Shown here: piece by piece, positions 29,591-38,499 of the stretch | Layout of the letters: each line of letters begins with the position of its first letter | Position numbering within the stretch: the stretch's first letter is position 1 | Origin: Actinomycetes bacterium | Lineage (GTDB): Bacteria; Actinomycetota; Acidimicrobiia; Acidimicrobiales; Ilumatobacteraceae | DNA: 64,000 nt | Reading direction: 5' to 3' | NCBI GenBank assembly: GCA_021414085.1 | Contig: JAIOPC010000014.1 | Span: forward strand, 372,001 to 436,000 | Notes under the pieces: generated by a model | What the model saw: the letters and a program-made list of their open reading frames with translations, nothing else | Databases searched by the model: none | What the model was told of the DNA's origin: nothing | Made by a program: the position numbers and the translations under genes

Positions 29591-29952
29591 ACGACGTCGA
29601 TGACGACGAGCACTTCTTCGGTGGTGTGGCTCTCGACCTCGATCTCGCCGACGGTGTCCACAACGAAGGTGAAGCTTGCCGTTTCTCCGGCAGCGACTTC
29701 CTTTTCGACATCGATCGTGTGCACGTGGACTTCATCGTCGGCGTCGGGGGACGTGACCGTGAGCGTGACTTCGGTTCCCACAGCCACCGTCTCTATCCGA
29801 TCCGGACCGCTGTCGACACCGATCGTGACGTCGATCTGCACCGTGGCCGGAGCGGGGACAGTGGTGTCACTGGACTTGTCGCTGGAGTCGTCGCAGGCGC
29901 CGAGTAGAAGGGCTGCGACGGGAATGATTGCGAGGCTGCGAAGTGTTCTCAT
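29587..29952 (-). CDS. Cupredoxin-like lipoprotein
   Basis: 121 residues from ATG 29952. Signal peptide II: MRTLRSLAIIPVAALLLGAC, with Cys20 as the lipid-anchored residue. A Ser/Thr linker follows, then a beta-sandwich of about 85 residues with DEVHVHTIDVEKEVAAG and FTFVVDTVGEIEVESH, typical of EfeO-type cupredoxin-like domains. Histidines in HVH and ESH could bind copper, but the usual Cys ligand is absent, so it may be redox-inactive. A longer open frame upstream is not used because it crosses the divergent Nfu-like gene. A -10-like TAGGAT is eight bases before the ATG. Confidence 0.8.
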   Translation of the reverse strand: MRTLRSLAIIPVAALLLGACDDSSDKSSDTTVPAPATVQIDVTIGVDSGPDRIETVAVGTEVTLTVTSPDADDEVHVHTIDVEKEVAAGETASFTFVVDTVGEIEVESHTTEEVLVVIDVV

Positions 29953-29960
29953 GGGTGGCA

Positions 29961-29966
29961 ATCCTA
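29961..29966 (-). promoter_or_regulatory. Putative -10 element, leaderless start of the lipoprotein gene
   Basis: TAGGAT on the minus strand ends eight bases before ATG 29952 in a 31-base divergent gap. Confidence 0.4.
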
Positions 29967-29983
29967 CGGCTCGGGCTGGTTCA

Positions 29984-30268
29984 ATGGTAAATGTGATGCG
30001 CACGCAGGTTGAAGAAACGATCGAAGTCATTCGGCCGGCGTTGCAGGCCGACGGCGGCGACATCGTGTTACGCGACGTGAACGAAGCGACCGGTGTCGTG
30101 TCCGTCACACTCATCGGCGCTTGCGTCACCTGTCCGGCGAGCTCGCAAACGCTCAAGGCTGGCATCGAGCGCATCATGCGCGATCGCATCGACGGTGTTA
30201 CCGAGGTCATCAACATCGCCGACGATGCGCTCGACGGGCTGCTCGATACCGGCGCCCACGCACGATGA
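29984..30268 (+). CDS. NifU C-terminal (Nfu)-like iron-sulfur carrier
   Basis: 94 residues. ALQADGGDIVLRDV and the CxxC in GACVTCPASSQTLKAGIE define the Nfu domain, which holds a labile 4Fe-4S cluster at a dimer interface and passes it to target enzymes. Starts at 29984 (chosen) and 29996 (ATGCGC) are both possible and neither has a clear Shine-Dalgarno. Its stop overlaps the meaB ATG (ATGA). A cysteine desulfurase is encoded at 45.5 kb in this window. Confidence 0.88.
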   Translation: MVNVMRTQVEETIEVIRPALQADGGDIVLRDVNEATGVVSVTLIGACVTCPASSQTLKAGIERIMRDRIDGVTEVINIADDALDGLLDTGAHAR

Positions 30269-31227
30269 GCCGGCGGTCGCTTTCCGTCGGCGACCTTTTC
30301 CAATCCGCTCGCAACGGTGATCGCGGTGCATTGGCAAGACTGCTCTCACTGATTGAACGCGGAGGCGATCCAGCGCGCGAGGTCAGTCGCCTTTCTTATC
30401 CATTGTCCGGTCAGGGCTACACGGTCGGCCTCACCGGGGCACCCGGTGCGGGTAAGAGCACCCTGACCTCTTCGATCGTTCGCCACCTGCGCACCCAAGA
30501 GCTAGAAGTGGCGGTGCTCGCGGTCGACCCGTCGTCGCCGTTCACGGGCGGCGCAATTCTTGGCGATCGCGTGCGCATGCAAGATCACGCCACCGATCCC
30601 GGGGTGTTCATCCGGTCGATGGCCAGCCGCGGTCACCTGGGCGGGCTGTCGCTCGCGACGCCCGAGGCTGCCCGCCTGCTTGATGCCATTGGCCGGCACC
30701 TGATTCTCATCGAGACGGTTGGCGTCGGACAGGTAGAAGTAGAGATCGCGGGCAAGGCCGACACGACCGTTGTGGTCGTCAACCCTGGGTGGGGTGATTC
30801 GGTGCAGGCCAACAAGGCGGGTTTGATGGAGATCGCCGACGTGTTCGTGATCAACAAAGCCGATCGCAAGGGCACCGACGACACGCGCCGCGACCTGGAA
30901 CAAATGCTCGAACTCGGTGATCTCGCCGACGACGCTTGGCGTCCGCCGATTCTTCTCGTGATTGCGACTGAACACACTGGTGTTGACGCGTTGTGGGAAG
31001 CGGTGCTGCAGCATCGCGCGTTCATCGAAGCGAACGGCGAGTTGCTCCGTCGCCGCGAGTTCCGGCTACGTGAAGAGTTGCGCGAGGTCGTCGCCCGTCG
31101 ACTCGAACGTCGGGCGCTCGAAGTGACCGGTGGCGACCGGTGGGCGGAACTGCAATCGCAAGTGGTCAAGCGCTCGATCGACCCCTGGACCGCGGCCGAC
31201 GAGATGTTGAAGGCGATCGACGGCTAA
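30265..31227 (+). CDS. meaB: Methylmalonyl-CoA mutase-associated GTPase MeaB
   Basis: 320 residues from ATG 30265. MeaB/ArgK proteins load and protect adenosylcobalamin in methylmalonyl-CoA mutase. P-loop GLTGAPGAGKSTLTSSI, VDPSSPFTGGAILGDRVRM, the switch region RSMASRGHLGGLS, ETVGVGQVEVEI and the NKAD base-recognition motif (FVINKADRKG) are all intact. The mutase genes are not in this window. Coupled to the Nfu-like gene by ATGA and convergent with glgP. Confidence 0.95.
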   Translation: MSRRSLSVGDLFQSARNGDRGALARLLSLIERGGDPAREVSRLSYPLSGQGYTVGLTGAPGAGKSTLTSSIVRHLRTQELEVAVLAVDPSSPFTGGAILGDRVRMQDHATDPGVFIRSMASRGHLGGLSLATPEAARLLDAIGRHLILIETVGVGQVEVEIAGKADTTVVVVNPGWGDSVQANKAGLMEIADVFVINKADRKGTDDTRRDLEQMLELGDLADDAWRPPILLVIATEHTGVDALWEAVLQHRAFIEANGELLRRREFRLREELREVVARRLERRALEVTGGDRWAELQSQVVKRSIDPWTAADEMLKAIDG

Positions 31228-31250
31228 CGCTGGCGCTAACCGACCAGCGT
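31227..31250. terminator. Possible bidirectional hairpin between meaB and glgP
   Basis: ACGCTGG (31227-31233) pairs with CCAGCGT (31244-31250) across a ten-base loop, overlapping the meaB TAA and the glgP stop. There is no T-run, so termination ability is uncertain. Confidence 0.3.
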
Positions 31251-33314
31251 CTGCGCGGCGGCCGGTTCGTACAGTTCGGTCGTGTACTCGCGCACCATTC
31301 GGGTAGCGGTCACAAATGGCCCAAGCGATTTCCAGTTGGCCTTCATCTTGGCGATCCAATCGTGGGGGACATCGTTGTCATCACGTTTGTAGAACAGCGG
31401 AACGATCTCGCGCTCTAACAGATTGAACAGACTGTCTGCCTCAAGATGATCGCGCGCGGCCAGGTCTGGGTCGTTCTCCGTCGACTCGATCGCCCAGCCG
31501 TTGGAACCGTCGTAACACTCGTCCCACCAGCCGTCGAGAATGCTGCAGTTCAGCGCGCCGTTCAGCGCTGCCTTCATGCCGCTGGTGCCGCACGCTTCCA
31601 GCGGGCGTCGCGGGTTGTTCAGCCATACGTCGCAACCGTGATACATCATGCGCGCGACGGCCATGTCGTAATCGGGCACAAACACAAAGCGGTGCCCTAC
31701 TTCGAGTTTGCGCGCAAACAGTTCGATCTCGCGGATCATGTCCTTGCCCGCTTGATCGGCGGGGTGTGCTTTGCCGGCGAACACGAACTGAACCGGGCGC
31801 TCGGATTGCAGCAGTAGGACGCGCAGTCGCTCGGGTTGCGCCAGCAGCAAGGTCGCGCGCTTGTAGGTCGCGAAACGGCGCGCGAATCCGATCGTCAGAG
31901 CGTGTGGGTTGAGCAGCTCGTCGGAAACGCGCGATCGGACAAAGGCGACAAGTGCCGCCCTGCCCTGGCGTCGCGCCAGCAACACATCGTGATCGTCGAG
32001 CGCATCGACGCCCTGCCATGCCTTCGCGTCGGCCTCGGCCCACTCGGGACCAACGCTGCGCGCGAGCAGTTGTCCGATGTGCGTGCCGACCCATGTCGGC
32101 GCGTGCACGCCGTTTGTGATGGCGCCTATCGGCACCTCGTCAACCGGCAGGTCGGGCCAGAGTCCGGCGAACATTTCGCGGCTGACCTTGCCGTGGAGCT
32201 GCGCAACGCCGTTGGCTCGACCGGCGAGCCGCAAGCCCATCACAGCCATGTTGAACGCCTTGTCGTTGATGCCAGCTGTGTCGTCCTGACCAATCGCCAT
32301 CAGCTCGTCAAACGTGCAACCGCACTCCGGCGCGAAGTTGAGGAAGTACTTCTTCATCAACTCGACATTGAAACGATCGATGCCTGCTGGCACCGGGGTG
32401 TGCGTGGTGAACACGCCGCCGGCACGGACGGAAGCGACTGCCTCCGTGAAAGTCAGCCCAGTTGCTACCAGCTCGCGAATGCGTTCCAGTGAAAGGAATC
32501 CCGCGTGGCCCTCATTGGTGTGAAACACCTGTGGTTGCAACCCAAGTGCGCGCAGCGCGCGTACCCCGCCGATGCCGAGCAGGATCTCTTGGCGAAGGCG
32601 GTGTTCGTTGTCGCCGCCGTAAAGACGGTCGGTGATTGTCCCCGCCTCGACGCTGTTGCCAGCGACGTTGGTGTCGAGCAGGTACAACGAGATTCTGCCG
32701 ACTTGTACGCGCCACACGTTTGCGCGCACGAGGTCGCCCGCGAAGTCGACCGCGATCTGCACGCCAGTGTCGTGCAGCGGCAGCGAGTGTGGGTCGAGCG
32801 GCGGGTAGCGCTCTTCCTGCATGCCGTCGGCGTTCAATTGTTGACGGAAGTACCCTTCGTCGTACAGCAGGCCCACTGCGGCAAGCGGTACCCCAAGATC
32901 CGATGCGGCCTTCAAATGATCGCCGGCGAGGATTCCTAAGCCGCCGGCGTACTGCGGCAGCGTCTCGGAGATGCCGAACTCAGGTGAGAAGTATGCGATC
33001 AGCCCGAGTGCCGAGTTGGCGTGCGTCTGAAACCATCGCGGTTCGACCAGCGCGTTGCGCAGTCGTTGCGCCGCGTGCTCGGTGGCGGCCACGATGGCGG
33101 GATTGTCGGCTAGCGCTTCCCACCGCTCGGCGGTGATGCCAGCGATGAGTTGCAGCGGATCGCCGCCACAGGACTGCCACGCGCGTGGATCGAGCGACTC
33201 GAATAGGTGCTGCGTGTCGCGATCCCACGTCCAATGCAGGTTCGATGTCAGCTCGGATAGCGCAGCGAGAGCTGAAGGAATGTGGGTGACGAGCTTGCGC
33301 TCCCGCGGATGCAT
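31236..33314 (-). CDS. glgP: Alpha-glucan (glycogen/maltodextrin) phosphorylase
   Basis: 692 residues from ATG 33314, in the size class of the mycobacterial and archaeal-type GlgP, which is shorter than animal phosphorylase. It releases glucose 1-phosphate from alpha-1,4-glucans. LTSNLHWTWDRDTQHLFE and EFGISETLPQYAGGLGILAG are the N-terminal domain. FTTHTPVPAGIDRF and FAGKAHPADQAGKD follow, and the PLP-lysine motif is EACGTSGMKAALNGALN. It is transcribed away from glgB across only 46 bases, so phosphorylase and branching enzyme are probably controlled together. Confidence 0.94.
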   Translation of the reverse strand: MHPRERKLVTHIPSALAALSELTSNLHWTWDRDTQHLFESLDPRAWQSCGGDPLQLIAGITAERWEALADNPAIVAATEHAAQRLRNALVEPRWFQTHANSALGLIAYFSPEFGISETLPQYAGGLGILAGDHLKAASDLGVPLAAVGLLYDEGYFRQQLNADGMQEERYPPLDPHSLPLHDTGVQIAVDFAGDLVRANVWRVQVGRISLYLLDTNVAGNSVEAGTITDRLYGGDNEHRLRQEILLGIGGVRALRALGLQPQVFHTNEGHAGFLSLERIRELVATGLTFTEAVASVRAGGVFTTHTPVPAGIDRFNVELMKKYFLNFAPECGCTFDELMAIGQDDTAGINDKAFNMAVMGLRLAGRANGVAQLHGKVSREMFAGLWPDLPVDEVPIGAITNGVHAPTWVGTHIGQLLARSVGPEWAEADAKAWQGVDALDDHDVLLARRQGRAALVAFVRSRVSDELLNPHALTIGFARRFATYKRATLLLAQPERLRVLLLQSERPVQFVFAGKAHPADQAGKDMIREIELFARKLEVGHRFVFVPDYDMAVARMMYHGCDVWLNNPRRPLEACGTSGMKAALNGALNCSILDGWWDECYDGSNGWAIESTENDPDLAARDHLEADSLFNLLEREIVPLFYKRDDNDVPHDWIAKMKANWKSLGPFVTATRMVREYTTELYEPAAAQTLVG

Positions 33315-33321
33315 CCGGGCG

Positions 33322-33327
33322 AGGCTA
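33322..33327 (-). promoter_or_regulatory. Putative -10 element, leaderless start of glgP
   Basis: TAGCCT on the minus strand ends seven bases before ATG 33314. It is 21 bases from the opposing glgB element. Confidence 0.45.
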
Positions 33328-33348
33328 ATTGCTCACCTGGCCGCGCCC

Positions 33349-33354
33349 TACGCT
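33349..33354 (+). promoter_or_regulatory. Putative -10 element, leaderless start of glgB
   Basis: TACGCT ends six bases before GTG 33361. The matching -35 region would overlap the glgP -10 and start, so the two promoters probably interfere. Confidence 0.45.
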
Positions 33355-33360
33355 CGCGCC

Positions 33361-35217
33361 GTGGTATTGCCCGCTCGCGACCTGCAACTCTTCATGGAGG
33401 GCTCACATTGGCGACTGTGGGAGTTGCTCGGGGCGCATGTCACACCCGGTGGCGTCCGTTTCGCTGTCTGGGCACCGAACGCGCGGGCGGTGCACGTGGT
33501 TGGCGACTGGACACAATCCGCAGGTGGTGAGCCGTTACAGCCGCAGGGCACGTCTGGAGTGTGGGCTGGTATCAGCGCGGCTGCACAGGCCGGACAGCGC
33601 TATCGCTTCTGTGTCACGAGCGCCAACGGCGACGTCGAACTGAAGGCAGATCCGATGGCGCGCTACGCGGAGGGTGCGCCATCGAACGCGAGCGTGATCG
33701 TCGCCGACAGCGAGTATCAGTGGGCCGATGACGAGTGGATGAGAGCACGCAGCAACCTTGTTGGTGCTCCGTTACGAATCTACGAAGTACACCTCGGCTC
33801 ATGGCGATTAGGAGTGACGAACTACCGCGATCTCGGCCGCGAACTGGCCGCGCATGTGAGTTCGCTCGGTTTCACGCACGTCGAGTTGCTGCCGGTGGCG
33901 GAGTATCCGTTCGGTGGCTCGTGGGGGTACCAAGTCACCGGCTACTACGCCCCCACTTCGCGTTACGGCCCACCCGACGATTTGCGGGCGATGGTCGATG
34001 CGCTGCACGCGCGAGGAATCGGCGTGATTGCGGACTGGGTGCCCGCGCATTTTCCGAAGGACGACTGGGGTCTGGCGCGCTTTGATGGCACTCCGCTGTA
34101 CGAACACGTCGACCCGCAACGCGGCGAGCACCCGGATTGGGGGACCTACGTGTTCGACTTCGGTCGGGCGGAGGTCAAGAACTTCCTCATCGCAAACGCT
34201 TTGTATTGGCTGCACGAGTTCCACATCGATGGGCTGCGCGTTGACGCTGTCACCAGCATGTTGCACCTTGACTACTCGCGCAAGGCTGGCGAGTGGACAC
34301 CGAATGAAGCGGGCGGCGTCGAGAACCTGGAGGCGATTGCGTTTGTTCGCGAGCTGAACACGCTCGTCGCAACGCAAGCCCCGACCGCAATGATGATCGC
34401 GGAGGAAAGCACTGCGTGGCCGAAGGTGACGCACGCAATCGATGAAGGCGGCCTCGGCTTCACCCACAAGTGGAACCTGGGTTGGATGAACGACACCCTC
34501 AAGTACTTGCACCGCGAACCAACGCTGCGCCCGATGCATCACCACGAGCTGACGTTCGGTTTGACGTACGCCTTCAGTGAGCGTTTTGTGCTGCCGTTAA
34601 GCCACGACGAGGTGGTGCACGGCAAGAGCAGCCTGTTGGCCAAGATGCCTGGTGATGAGGCGCAACGGTTCGCCAATCTGCGCGCGCTCTACGCCTGGAT
34701 GTGGGCCCTCCCCGGCGCGCCGCTGCTCTTCATGGGGGCTGAGTTGGCTGCGTACACGGAGTGGGACGTCGCGGCAGAGCTGTCGTGGGATTTGCTGCAA
34801 TTCGACGTGCATCGCGGTGTGCGTGACCTGTTGGTCGAATTGAATCGAGTCATCGTCGACTGGCCGGCGTTGTATGAACGCGATCGCGAGCCAGAAAGTT
34901 TCCAATGGTTAGACGCCGACGATGCCGAGGGCTGCACGTACGCGTTTCTGCGGTGGGGCGTCGATGGGCGAGCGGCAGTTGCGTGTGTCGCGAACTTCTC
35001 GCTCCAATCGCGCGCGGGCTATCGGGTTGGCCTGCCGTGGGGTGGCAGTTGGCAGACAATCCTCAACACGGACTCGGTCGCGTTCGCCGGTGGTGGCGCC
35101 GGTGCCGCGGGCGAGGTGGAGGCAACCAACCAGCCGTGGCAGCATCAGCCATCATCCGTGGTGCTAGCACTACCAGCCTTAAGCGTTACATGGCTCGCTA
35201 GCGTGCGGCACTCGTGA
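33361..35217 (+). CDS. glgB: 1,4-alpha-glucan branching enzyme
   Basis: 618 residues from GTG 33361. GlgB makes alpha-1,6 branches in glycogen. One CBM48 domain (WELLGAHVTPGGVRFAVWAP) is followed by the GH13 barrel: VELLPVAEYPFGGSWGYQ, nucleophile Asp in FHIDGLRVDAVTSML, acid Glu in MIAEESTAWP and Asp in LSHDEVVHGKSSL. It lacks the extra N1 domain found in longer GlgB proteins. The upstream open frame to 33055 runs opposite glgP and is not used. Its stop overlaps the azlC-like GTG. Confidence 0.94.
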   Translation: MVLPARDLQLFMEGSHWRLWELLGAHVTPGGVRFAVWAPNARAVHVVGDWTQSAGGEPLQPQGTSGVWAGISAAAQAGQRYRFCVTSANGDVELKADPMARYAEGAPSNASVIVADSEYQWADDEWMRARSNLVGAPLRIYEVHLGSWRLGVTNYRDLGRELAAHVSSLGFTHVELLPVAEYPFGGSWGYQVTGYYAPTSRYGPPDDLRAMVDALHARGIGVIADWVPAHFPKDDWGLARFDGTPLYEHVDPQRGEHPDWGTYVFDFGRAEVKNFLIANALYWLHEFHIDGLRVDAVTSMLHLDYSRKAGEWTPNEAGGVENLEAIAFVRELNTLVATQAPTAMMIAEESTAWPKVTHAIDEGGLGFTHKWNLGWMNDTLKYLHREPTLRPMHHHELTFGLTYAFSERFVLPLSHDEVVHGKSSLLAKMPGDEAQRFANLRALYAWMWALPGAPLLFMGAELAAYTEWDVAAELSWDLLQFDVHRGVRDLLVELNRVIVDWPALYERDREPESFQWLDADDAEGCTYAFLRWGVDGRAAVACVANFSLQSRAGYRVGLPWGGSWQTILNTDSVAFAGGGAGAAGEVEATNQPWQHQPSSVVLALPALSVTWLASVRHS

Positions 35218-35939
35218 GATTGCCGTTGAAAGCGACGTCTATCAAGGAGTTGCGTCACGACGCTGGTCTGCGCCAGGTGTTCGCCGCGTGTGTGACGCTG
35301 GGAATGGCCGTTGGTGTGTTTGCAGTGTCGTTCGGCGTTGCGGCGGTGGGTGCTGGGGCGTCAGTGGCGCAGACGTGTGTGATGTCGCTGCTGGTCTTCA
35401 CCGGAGCGTCGCAGTTCTCTGCGGTCAGCGTGCTCGGTGCGGGCGGCTCGTCGGCGTCTGCGTTCGGTGGTGCAGCATTGCTTGCGGCGCGTAACTCTGT
35501 CTACGGCCTAGCGATGGCACCGCACTTGAAGGGGCGGGTTGCAACCCGGCTCGTCGCGGCGCACATCACTATCGACGAGTCGACGGCGATGGCCGCGGCG
35601 CAGGAGGACGAGACACATCGACGCGCCGCGTTCTGGATCACTGGGTTGAGCATCTACCTGTTCTGGAACATCGGCACGTTGATCGGCGCCATCCTCGGCT
35701 CGGCTATTGATCCGAAAACGTATGGTCTGGATGCCGCCTTCCCGGCGGCCTTCGTCGCCATGGTCTGGCCCCTTCTGCGCGAACGCCGCTCGGCGATGGC
35801 CGCTGCGATCGGCGCGTCGTTGTGCTTGGCGTTGATCCCGTTTACTCCGGTCGGCGTGCCGATTCTTTGTGCCGTGCTCGGCGTGGTTGTCGGGATTCCG
35901 TCGCCTCGCTTGTCGCATCGGCCGGAGGCTGCGCAATGA
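35214..35939 (+). CDS. azlC: AzlC family transporter subunit (branched-chain amino acid export type)
   Basis: 241 residues from GTG 35214, overlapping the glgB stop (GTGA). AzlC signature features include GVFAVSFGVAAVGAG, LLVFTGASQFSAVSVLGAGG and LLAARNSVYGLAMAP. About seven to eight membrane segments are visible. AzlC works with small AzlD partners to export branched-chain or other amino acids. The partner follows at once with an ATGA overlap. No regulator gene is adjacent; expression probably follows glgB. Confidence 0.9.
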   Translation: MRLPLKATSIKELRHDAGLRQVFAACVTLGMAVGVFAVSFGVAAVGAGASVAQTCVMSLLVFTGASQFSAVSVLGAGGSSASAFGGAALLAARNSVYGLAMAPHLKGRVATRLVAAHITIDESTAMAAAQEDETHRRAAFWITGLSIYLFWNIGTLIGAILGSAIDPKTYGLDAAFPAAFVAMVWPLLRERRSAMAAAIGASLCLALIPFTPVGVPILCAVLGVVVGIPSPRLSHRPEAAQ

Positions 35940-36238
35940 GTTGGGCGTTTGTGTTTGCGCTGGCCGCGACCGCGTATGCCTTCAAGGTGCTGGGTCTGGT
36001 GCTGATCGGTGACCGCAAGTTGCCGCCGATGCTCGACCGCTGCCTGGCGCTCATCCCCGCTGCACTGATCGCCGCGCTGGTGGTGAAGGACACGTTCAGT
36101 GTCGGCCAGCACTTGCAAGTCGACGCCCGGGCGGCGGGCGTTGGCGCTGCGGTGATCGCGGCATGGCGCAAGGCCCCGCTGATAGCGGTCATCGTGATCG
36201 GCGCCGCAGTCACCGCCACAATTCGCGCGGCGACCTGA
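35936..36238 (+). CDS. azlD: AzlD-type transporter subunit
   Basis: 100 residues from ATG 35936, overlapping the azlC stop by ATGA. Small hydrophobic protein with three or four membrane spans: WAFVFALAATAYAFKVLGL, the loop LPPMLDRCLALIPAALIAAL and a C-terminal span IAVIVIGAAVTATI. Size, the RCLALIPAA motif and position identify the AzlD partner. It converges with the SRPBCC gene, 12 bases between stops. Confidence 0.88.
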   Translation: MSWAFVFALAATAYAFKVLGLVLIGDRKLPPMLDRCLALIPAALIAALVVKDTFSVGQHLQVDARAAGVGAAVIAAWRKAPLIAVIVIGAAVTATIRAAT

Positions 36239-36250
36239 AGCCCTGCTCGA

Positions 36251-36688
36251 TCAGTCCTCGATCTGGCGTTTGAGGGCGCGCAGGTTTCGCTTCCACAGTG
36301 GGCGTAGCACCAGTGGGCCGGCGACAGCGGCGCCGAAGGGGCCGCCCAGCCACCACGGGAAGCGCAACCGTTCTTCCCATGCGAAGTGTGTGCGGTTGTC
36401 GATTGCGCGCAGTGTGAACTTTCCTTCGCCGGTGACGACACCGGTGTGGCGCACGCCCATCGCCTCGCTCGGCAGCCATTCGGTGATGGTCATGCGGTCG
36501 ACCAGCTTGAACGGGCCAACCTTCGTGTCGCACAGGAACTCGGTGCCGACGCCGCTTGTTTGCTCACCGGTGAATCGGATCGCGACTGCGTCGTGCATCC
36601 ACTCGACGTGGCGATCGATTTGCTGCAGTGATGCCCAGACTTGAGGCGGTGTCGCGTTGATCTCGACAGAGACGTGGACGCTTGGCAA
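36251..36688 (-). CDS. SRPBCC (START-like) family protein
   Basis: 145 residues from a proposed TTG at 36688. VEINATPPQVWASLQQIDRH, then WMHDAVAIRF, GVGTEF and VDRMTITEWLPSEAMGVRHT follow the polyketide-cyclase/dehydrase SRPBCC fold, which forms a deep hydrophobic ligand pocket. The frame stays open far upstream, but that part lies within galT and has no homology, so a start just after the galT stop (14-base gap) is the best guess. Ligand unknown. Same strand as galT and the upstream methyltransferase. Confidence 0.8.
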   Translation of the reverse strand: MPSVHVSVEINATPPQVWASLQQIDRHVEWMHDAVAIRFTGEQTSGVGTEFLCDTKVGPFKLVDRMTITEWLPSEAMGVRHTGVVTGEGKFTLRAIDNRTHFAWEERLRFPWWLGGPFGAAVAGPLVLRPLWKRNLRALKRQIED

Positions 36689-36702
36689 GCGTGTCGCCCG
36701 AC

Positions 36703-37683
36703 CTAGGCCTTGACGGTGACGTTGCGCAGGCGCTCGGCAGCGGTTTCCGGCGGCACGATGTTGATCATCACGCCGGTGCCGCGCTCGAACCCGGCAGTGG
36801 TGACAAGTTTCGGGAACAGGTGCACGTGCCAGTGGTACGCGCCGTTGTAATGGTGCGGGGCGGTATGGAAGACGATGTTGTAGGCGACGTCGCCGTGCAC
36901 CTCTCGCAATGCGCCCACCGCATCGCGCAGCGCAATGCCCATGCCGCGGAGGGTTTCCTCGTTGCTGTCGGTGAGGTGCAGATCGTGACTGCGGGGAATG
37001 ATCAGCAGTTCGTATGGCGTGCCTGCCCAGAAGGGGCTGATGCACACGACATCGTCGGTGGCCCACAGCACTCGTTTGCCGTCGACCAATTCGGCTTCGA
37101 TCGTGGCGCACAAAATGCAACCGCCCTCGAAGCGGGTGAACGCCCGCTCTTCCTCAACGATCTCGCCCGGCACGAACGGCAGGCCGAGTAGTTGGCCGTG
37201 CGGATGGGCAAGCGACGCACCGGCTTCGCGGCCGTGGTTGATGATGGCCTGCGTGTAGCGAATGTGGTTGGTGGCACCGTGCTCGAGTAGGCGACGCTTC
37301 AGCATCAACATCATGTCGGCTGCGTCGTCGTCGGTGACCGGATGCGTGCTCGCGTCGTGTTCGGGCGTGTAGACGAAGATCTCGTGAATGCCACTGGCTT
37401 CGGCTTCAACATGCACAGGCCCGAGATAGTGCACCGCGAAGGGCTCAGTGCCATCGAAGGCGGGATACAAGTTCGGAATCACTCGCATACGCCACTTGCC
37501 GCCAGCATCGAGCGACTCGAGCGCGGGCGGTGTTGCTTCCTCGTTGCCGGGGCAGAACGGGCACGGGCGATCGGGGTGCGCCTCGACCTGCGCGCGCCGA
37601 GGAGCAAAGTCGGTGGGGCGTTCGGCGCGATCGGCCACGATCGTTACCCATCGCCCGGTAAGTGGATTCAAACGGAGGCTCAC
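36703..37683 (-). CDS. galT: Galactose-1-phosphate uridylyltransferase
   Basis: 326 residues from GTG 37683. GalT exchanges UMP between UDP-glucose and galactose 1-phosphate (Leloir pathway). It opens with LNPLTGRWVTIVADRAERP. The zinc-binding CPFCPGNE, SLAHPHGQLLGLPF, active-site YHWHVHLFPK (HxH) and a second Cys pair GCILCATIEAE are present. The C-terminal GTGVMINIVPPETAAERLR is also typical. No galK or galE lies nearby; neighbours are an SRPBCC gene and a methyltransferase gene 72 bases upstream. Confidence 0.93.
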   Translation of the reverse strand: MSLRLNPLTGRWVTIVADRAERPTDFAPRRAQVEAHPDRPCPFCPGNEEATPPALESLDAGGKWRMRVIPNLYPAFDGTEPFAVHYLGPVHVEAEASGIHEIFVYTPEHDASTHPVTDDDAADMMLMLKRRLLEHGATNHIRYTQAIINHGREAGASLAHPHGQLLGLPFVPGEIVEEERAFTRFEGGCILCATIEAELVDGKRVLWATDDVVCISPFWAGTPYELLIIPRSHDLHLTDSNEETLRGMGIALRDAVGALREVHGDVAYNIVFHTAPHHYNGAYHWHVHLFPKLVTTAGFERGTGVMINIVPPETAAERLRNVTVKA

Positions 37684-37755
37684 AGCAACTACATCTTATG
37701 ACGTGACCGGTCCTCTTGTGTGGACGCATGTCACTCGGGCGTTGCGTGAACAAAC

Positions 37756-38493
37756 TCAGTTCTTGCGATACACGCTCACGTGGCGTGTGCTGGTCGCACT
37801 GAACGGCGAACGGTCGAAGGCCTCCCAGCGTTCGGCGAGCGCGAGCCCCGCCGCTGCCGCCATGTTGTCGAGCTGCTCGAGAGTGACCCAGCGGATGCTC
37901 CAGGGTCGCAACCGAACTCCACCGGCTTCGGTGATTTCGATGAAATGGCCCTCGGCGAGCTGCGCGTCGACCCGCGCCTGCGTCACGCTCAGCACGACAC
38001 GATCGACGGCCATCGAGCGCACGGCAACCTGCGACGGCGGATCGTGCAGTGACGGATCGGGAACGAATGCCTCGACCACAAATGTGCCGCCGTCGGACAA
38101 TCGCTGTGCCACCTGCGCGAAGCAGCTGCGTTGCCGCTGCTCAGTGGTCAGATTGAAGATCGTGTTGTACGCGACAAAGATCAGCGAGAAGGGGCCGGCT
38201 GGCAGTTCTTCCGCCATGTCAGCGAGGCTGACGTGCACAGCGGCACTATTGGGTTTCGCGGCCAACTGCCGCAGCATCGCGGTGCTGCTATCGACTCCGT
38301 ATACATCCAGTCCAGTCGACGCCAACGGGATGGCCAACCGACCGGTTCCGACCCCGAGTTCCAGAACGCGACCTCCGTTGGCGAGTGCAGAAAGCGTCGC
38401 CACCGTCGCGTCGGTGTCGGTTATCCCGGCATACCAATCGTCGTAGACGTCGGCGAATCCTTCGCCATAGCTGGCATCGTCGTAGCCGCGCAC
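37756..38493 (-). CDS. SAM-dependent class I methyltransferase
   Basis: 245 residues from a proposed GTG 38493. YGEGFADVYDDWYAGITDTD is the common N-terminal helix of small-molecule methyltransferases. Motif I is VLELGVGTGRLAIPL, followed by GVDSSTAML and FVAYNTIFNLTT. The substrate is unknown. A longer frame extends upstream through the divergent membrane gene and is not used. The start has a CAGACT hexamer six bases upstream, matching the leaderless pattern seen across the window. Confidence 0.85.
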   Translation of the reverse strand: MRGYDDASYGEGFADVYDDWYAGITDTDATVATLSALANGGRVLELGVGTGRLAIPLASTGLDVYGVDSSTAMLRQLAAKPNSAAVHVSLADMAEELPAGPFSLIFVAYNTIFNLTTEQRQRSCFAQVAQRLSDGGTFVVEAFVPDPSLHDPPSQVAVRSMAVDRVVLSVTQARVDAQLAEGHFIEITEAGGVRLRPWSIRWVTLEQLDNMAAAAGLALAERWEAFDRSPFSATSTRHVSVYRKN

Positions 38494-38499
38494 GGCGAC

